Source of the DNA: Oscillospiraceae bacterium
GTDB taxonomy: Bacteria; Bacillota; Clostridia; Oscillospirales; Ruminococcaceae
Reading direction: 5' to 3'
Length of the DNA: 64,000 nt
NCBI GenBank assembly: GCA_017518255.1
Contig: JAFWVK010000040.1
Span: forward strand, 62,001 to 126,000
Within the stretch, counting starts at the first letter, position 1; the number at the start of each line of letters is the position of its first letter. The notes under the pieces were generated by a model. The model worked only from the letters and a program-made list of their open reading frames with translations. It did not search any database and had not been told where the DNA came from. The position numbers and the translations under genes were made by a program. Below are positions 61,203 through 64,000 of the stretch, piece by piece.

Positions 61203-61236
61203 AGAAAAAACGCAGGCGATTCTTAATCGTCTGCGT
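61203..61236 (-). terminator. Terminator on the minus strand
   Basis: Stem ACGCAGGCGATT/AATCGTCTGCGT (one G-U pair); read on the minus strand it is followed by TTTTTTCTTC. Fits the GH141-like gene. Confidence 0.65.
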
Positions 61237-61327
61237 CAGTCTGTCGAAAAAGCATCTTCCGCATCAATGAGCTTCCGAAACAGATGTACGAAAGATTGAT
61301 AATCGGGAGCGGGTTTCTTGACAAGCT

Positions 61328-61357
61328 GAGGCTGCCGCAATCAATTGCGGCAGCCTC
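61328..61357. terminator. Hairpin downstream of the GH141-like gene
   Basis: Perfect 13-bp stem GAGGCTGCCGCAA/TTGCGGCAGCCTC with a TCAA loop; no T run. Shares its core with the terminator at 4792. Confidence 0.55.
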
Positions 61358-61377
61358 TTAATCTGTGATAAATTCTG

Positions 61378-64000
61378 TTATTCCTGTGCAGGGAATTTCG
61401 TAATCTGACCGAGCAGATACTCCTGATGCAGACGGATATCCTCGCCGTCCAGCTCAAGATCGCCGTTCAGATCGGCAGGATCGAAACTGTCAATCTCCCC
61501 TGTCATGACCGCACGCTTCAGCAGTGTGAGATCGCGTGCATCGACGCTCTGATCTCCGTTGAGATCGCCGTAAATAAATTCGTTGACATCTGTACCTTCC
61601 GGGAAAATGAGCTTCCAGGACTGAATATTGAACAGGTAGCCTTCTCCGCCCCGGAAAACCAGATAGAGATCATGCTTGCCGGTTGCTTTATTCAGTTCGG
61701 TCCGGACTGTTTTCCAATCCTGCCAGCCGCCGGTTTCCGGAACACTGCATGTGCCAATCAGCGTACCGTCCGGAGCATCCAGACGTACTTCAACCGAAGC
61801 ACCGCCGTAAGGAGAACCGACCGTCAGATCAATCGCATCCGCACCGCTGAAGAAATCAACATCGCTGAATCCGATGTAATCACCGTCTTCAATATAGCCG
61901 ACATCCTGCGAACCGTCATCGAGATTCTCAACCACAACGCCGGACTGATCGGAGAACAACGCTGCATCCACACCGGATGCGATTCCGCTGAGACGCAGGA
62001 GATGCTTGGATTTGCTGAGAATCTTTCCGCTTCCGTCAAGAACATAGAAATAGTACTCGCCTGCTTCGGAAGGTGTCTTAATCTTGTTTGCCGTTCCGCT
62101 GCATTTGGTCATCGTACTGCCGGCTTTGAAGGATGTGGTATTATCCGGTGCAATCCAGACAACCTTGCCGGTTCCGGCTTTGCGGATCGGGAGAACGGTT
62201 TCGCCCTTGGTTGCACAGCTTGCCGGGAAAATGTAGTTCGCATCGCTGACCATATTCTCCGGCATGATGCTCTTGAACTCATCCTGCAAGCCGGAATGCA
62301 GACAGATTTCATACTGTCTCTGCGGCCAGACTGCATCGGAAACGACAATCGGTGCATCAATATCGCTGTACGGCGGATTTGCGCCCATTTTATTAACAGT
62401 CGCATACGTTCTCTTTATAGTCAGATGATGTTTCTGACCGTAGTCTTCGCAGTTGATTGTATAGGTAACATTCTTGTCGATATCGAGAACATTGTCCATT
62501 TCCTCGATGTATGTCGTACCCTCGTCATTGTGCAGACCGTAGGTCGGTGCGCCCATTCTTCCGGCAGGGATGCCGTCCACATAGTTTTCGTTGATAACGG
62601 TACCGGGCATCTGACCGATCGTATAGATGCCGCCGCTGTCGTGCAGGCGGTTCAGGCAGTTAATCACACGGTTATAGCAGATCATATTATCGCGGCAGGT
62701 AGTGGAATCCTGGAAATTACACCAGCCCCAGCCGAGATGAATTCCGTTATATGCGGTCTTCTCAACCTGATTGCGAAGCACCTTGACGGAATCTGCAAAG
62801 TACACCGTGACGGCAGCACAGCCGCCGAAACCGGGAACCACGCTGATATCATAAAGCAGATTATCGCTGACGGTATCGTTCTTGCAGACGCCCTCCACAC
62901 CGACAGGGAATTTCTCACGCGGAGAATTTGCTGCATCACCGATATAAATGTGCTGAGGATGTCCGATTGTGATACCGGATGATGTGATATCTGTAATATA
63001 GTTGCCGGAAATATTGCTGTTCACAACATCGTTAGTCATCGAAATGCCGTCGGCACCGGTATGCTTGATGACATTTCCGGTGAAGTTGATGGAATCACTG
63101 CTCGTCACATGAATCATTGCGGGCAGCGTATCAACCATCTCATATTTCTTGGTGTGCCAGTTGGAATCTGCAAACGCAGTATAAGTCTGTGCAGCCTGAC
63201 AGGTTGTTTTGCCGTGTGAGCCTGCAACATCGGTCAGATTATAATCAGTATGTGCAAAGGTCAGACCGCTGAAGGTCAGATTTCTGACGCGGTTTGAAGT
63301 CGATTCGCCGGCGATCACGACAAGCTGATCCGCAACCGGCGCTTCTACATCGGCATCAGACATATTCTCCCAGTCGAAAGGATAATAATACAGCTTATGT
63401 TCTGTCTTATCAAAGAAGAACTCGCCGGGAGAATCCACAAAGCTGAATGCATTAAAGACTGTATGCCAGCCGCTGCATGAAAAGCCTGCGCCCCAGCCCG
63501 GCGTCTGTGCAATCGCACCGTATGGCTGCTGGAACAAGACAACCAGAGTACCGTTCTCGTAGCGCACATCACGCGAGCATACAATATTTTCATTCCATGT
63601 TGTGCCGTTGACAATTTCGAGATCATCCGTATTGGAGGTAATCTTCGGTACATCTCCGGCATTGTATTTTACACCGTCGTCTTTTTTGCCGGAATCCCAT
63701 GCCCAGCTTGCCTGTCCGGCAGTAATAGAGTAAGAACCGTAACCGCCCTGCGCACCGACGCCGACACTGCCCATATTGGCACGGTGATCGTTGACGTAAA
63801 GGTTGCGCAGCTTGTAATCACGGTCGAGCGAAGCAACATAGAGCCTGTCGTTATACTTTGACCAGCCGGTCACCTGCTTTGCACCGGAGAAAACCGGTTT
63901 CTCATCTTCATATGCCTGATAGACAATCCGGCAGCCGTCCGGCGCGGAATCGCGCGTATCAAATGTGACTGCCTCTGTCATCCGGTAGGTTCCGCCGCGG
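61378..64000 (-). CDS. Secreted GH141-like beta-helix protein with CBM6-like module and dockerin (5' partial)
   Basis: At least 873 residues; the frame is open to the window edge, reading GGTYRMTEAVTFDTRDSAPDG, so the N-terminus is outside. The large N-terminal part (about 1-600 of the visible chain) is a right-handed beta-helix opening with IVYQAYEDEKPVFSGAKQVTGW and ...LRNLYVNDHRANMG, as I know from GH141 (xylanase/fucosidase) relatives, with NNITGN-style rungs such as GNVIKHTGADGISMTND. Then a linker domain, a CBM6-like module (about 675-795, AIDLTVGSPYGGASVEVRLD, GWQDWKTV) and a C-terminal type I dockerin (DLNGDQSVDARDLT, DLNGDLELDGEDIR). The exact substrate is unknown. Confidence 0.8.
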   Translation of the reverse strand, partial: RGGTYRMTEAVTFDTRDSAPDGCRIVYQAYEDEKPVFSGAKQVTGWSKYNDRLYVASLDRDYKLRNLYVNDHRANMGSVGVGAQGGYGSYSITAGQASWAWDSGKKDDGVKYNAGDVPKITSNTDDLEIVNGTTWNENIVCSRDVRYENGTLVVLFQQPYGAIAQTPGWGAGFSCSGWHTVFNAFSFVDSPGEFFFDKTEHKLYYYPFDWENMSDADVEAPVADQLVVIAGESTSNRVRNLTFSGLTFAHTDYNLTDVAGSHGKTTCQAAQTYTAFADSNWHTKKYEMVDTLPAMIHVTSSDSINFTGNVIKHTGADGISMTNDVVNSNISGNYITDITSSGITIGHPQHIYIGDAANSPREKFPVGVEGVCKNDTVSDNLLYDISVVPGFGGCAAVTVYFADSVKVLRNQVEKTAYNGIHLGWGWCNFQDSTTCRDNMICYNRVINCLNRLHDSGGIYTIGQMPGTVINENYVDGIPAGRMGAPTYGLHNDEGTTYIEEMDNVLDIDKNVTYTINCEDYGQKHHLTIKRTYATVNKMGANPPYSDIDAPIVVSDAVWPQRQYEICLHSGLQDEFKSIMPENMVSDANYIFPASCATKGETVLPIRKAGTGKVVWIAPDNTTSFKAGSTMTKCSGTANKIKTPSEAGEYYFYVLDGSGKILSKSKHLLRLSGIASGVDAALFSDQSGVVVENLDDGSQDVGYIEDGDYIGFSDVDFFSGADAIDLTVGSPYGGASVEVRLDAPDGTLIGTCSVPETGGWQDWKTVRTELNKATGKHDLYLVFRGGEGYLFNIQSWKLIFPEGTDVNEFIYGDLNGDQSVDARDLTLLKRAVMTGEIDSFDPADLNGDLELDGEDIRLHQEYLLGQITKFPAQE

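Noticed and set aside
61426-62982. Long plus-strand open frame opposite the GH141-like gene
   Set aside because: Antisense shadow of a well supported dockerin protein; no start signal and no family features.

Overview
The window looks like a chromosomal segment of an anaerobic, fibre-degrading Firmicute close to Ruminococcus (Oscillospiraceae). The evidence is three secreted proteins with carbohydrate-active or beta-helix modules plus type I dockerins (GH53 galactanase, a beta-helix protein, a GH141-like protein), a dockerin-bearing clostripain-type protease, a class B sortase, WhiA, a class A RNase P RNA, and TTGACA-N17-TATAAT promoters throughout. Genus-level assignment is inference; there is no rRNA in the window.

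Region 1 (1-13 kb) is housekeeping: ClpB, an ECF-type sigma factor with a translationally coupled membrane partner, a radical SAM protein, rnpB, a MinD-type ATPase, methylglyoxal synthase, HisRS, a PBP2-type transpeptidase and an ArsC/Spx-like protein. Region 2 (13-24 kb) has a frameshifted acetyltransferase, a DUF218 lipoprotein, a decayed phage scrap carrying a toxin-type-50-like domain, WhiA, and a queuosine precursor operon (queD, queE, acetyltransferase, folE, queC, a decayed kinase gene, queF). The GH53 galactanase gene follows on the opposite strand. A short intergenic repeat that contains a promoter occurs three times here.

Region 3 (23-38 kb) has an alpha/beta hydrolase, a beta carbonic anhydrase, a DUF2156 protein, a Cys-cluster protein, PepD, SbcD-SbcC, two consecutive C11 (clostripain-like) peptidases, a DUF1294 protein, a 289-bp tandem intergenic repeat, and an ACT protein-homoserine dehydrogenase pair. 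Region 4 (38-45.4 kb, minus strand) runs from a cysteine desulfurase through ThiI and a CinA-type amidase to a class B sortase and a SpoIID-like protein with its motifs in permuted order.

Region 5 (45.5-58.3 kb) is a tRNA-Leu/tRNA-Gly pair followed by a 12.6-kb element integrated into the 3' end of tRNA-Gly. It has 26-bp att duplications and matching integrase arm-type sites at both ends. It keeps an integrase, a repressor-like protein, a capsid module (protease/scaffold, decoration, major capsid, connectors), a lysis module, a protein resembling a diversity-generating-retroelement target, and a three-gene cargo operon with its own promoter that includes a possible SecB-like protein. It lacks terminase, portal, tail and replication genes, and two deletion junctions can be placed. 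It is either a decaying prophage or a capsid-carrying satellite.

Region 6 (58.3-64 kb) returns to host DNA: a receiver-like small protein behind three phased TGNCGAA boxes, a dockerin beta-helix protein, a flavodoxin, and a GH141-like dockerin protein running off the window.

The least explained pieces are the cargo operon (56.3-57.9 kb), the orphan DGR-like target, the mobile promoter repeat and the permuted SpoIID protein.
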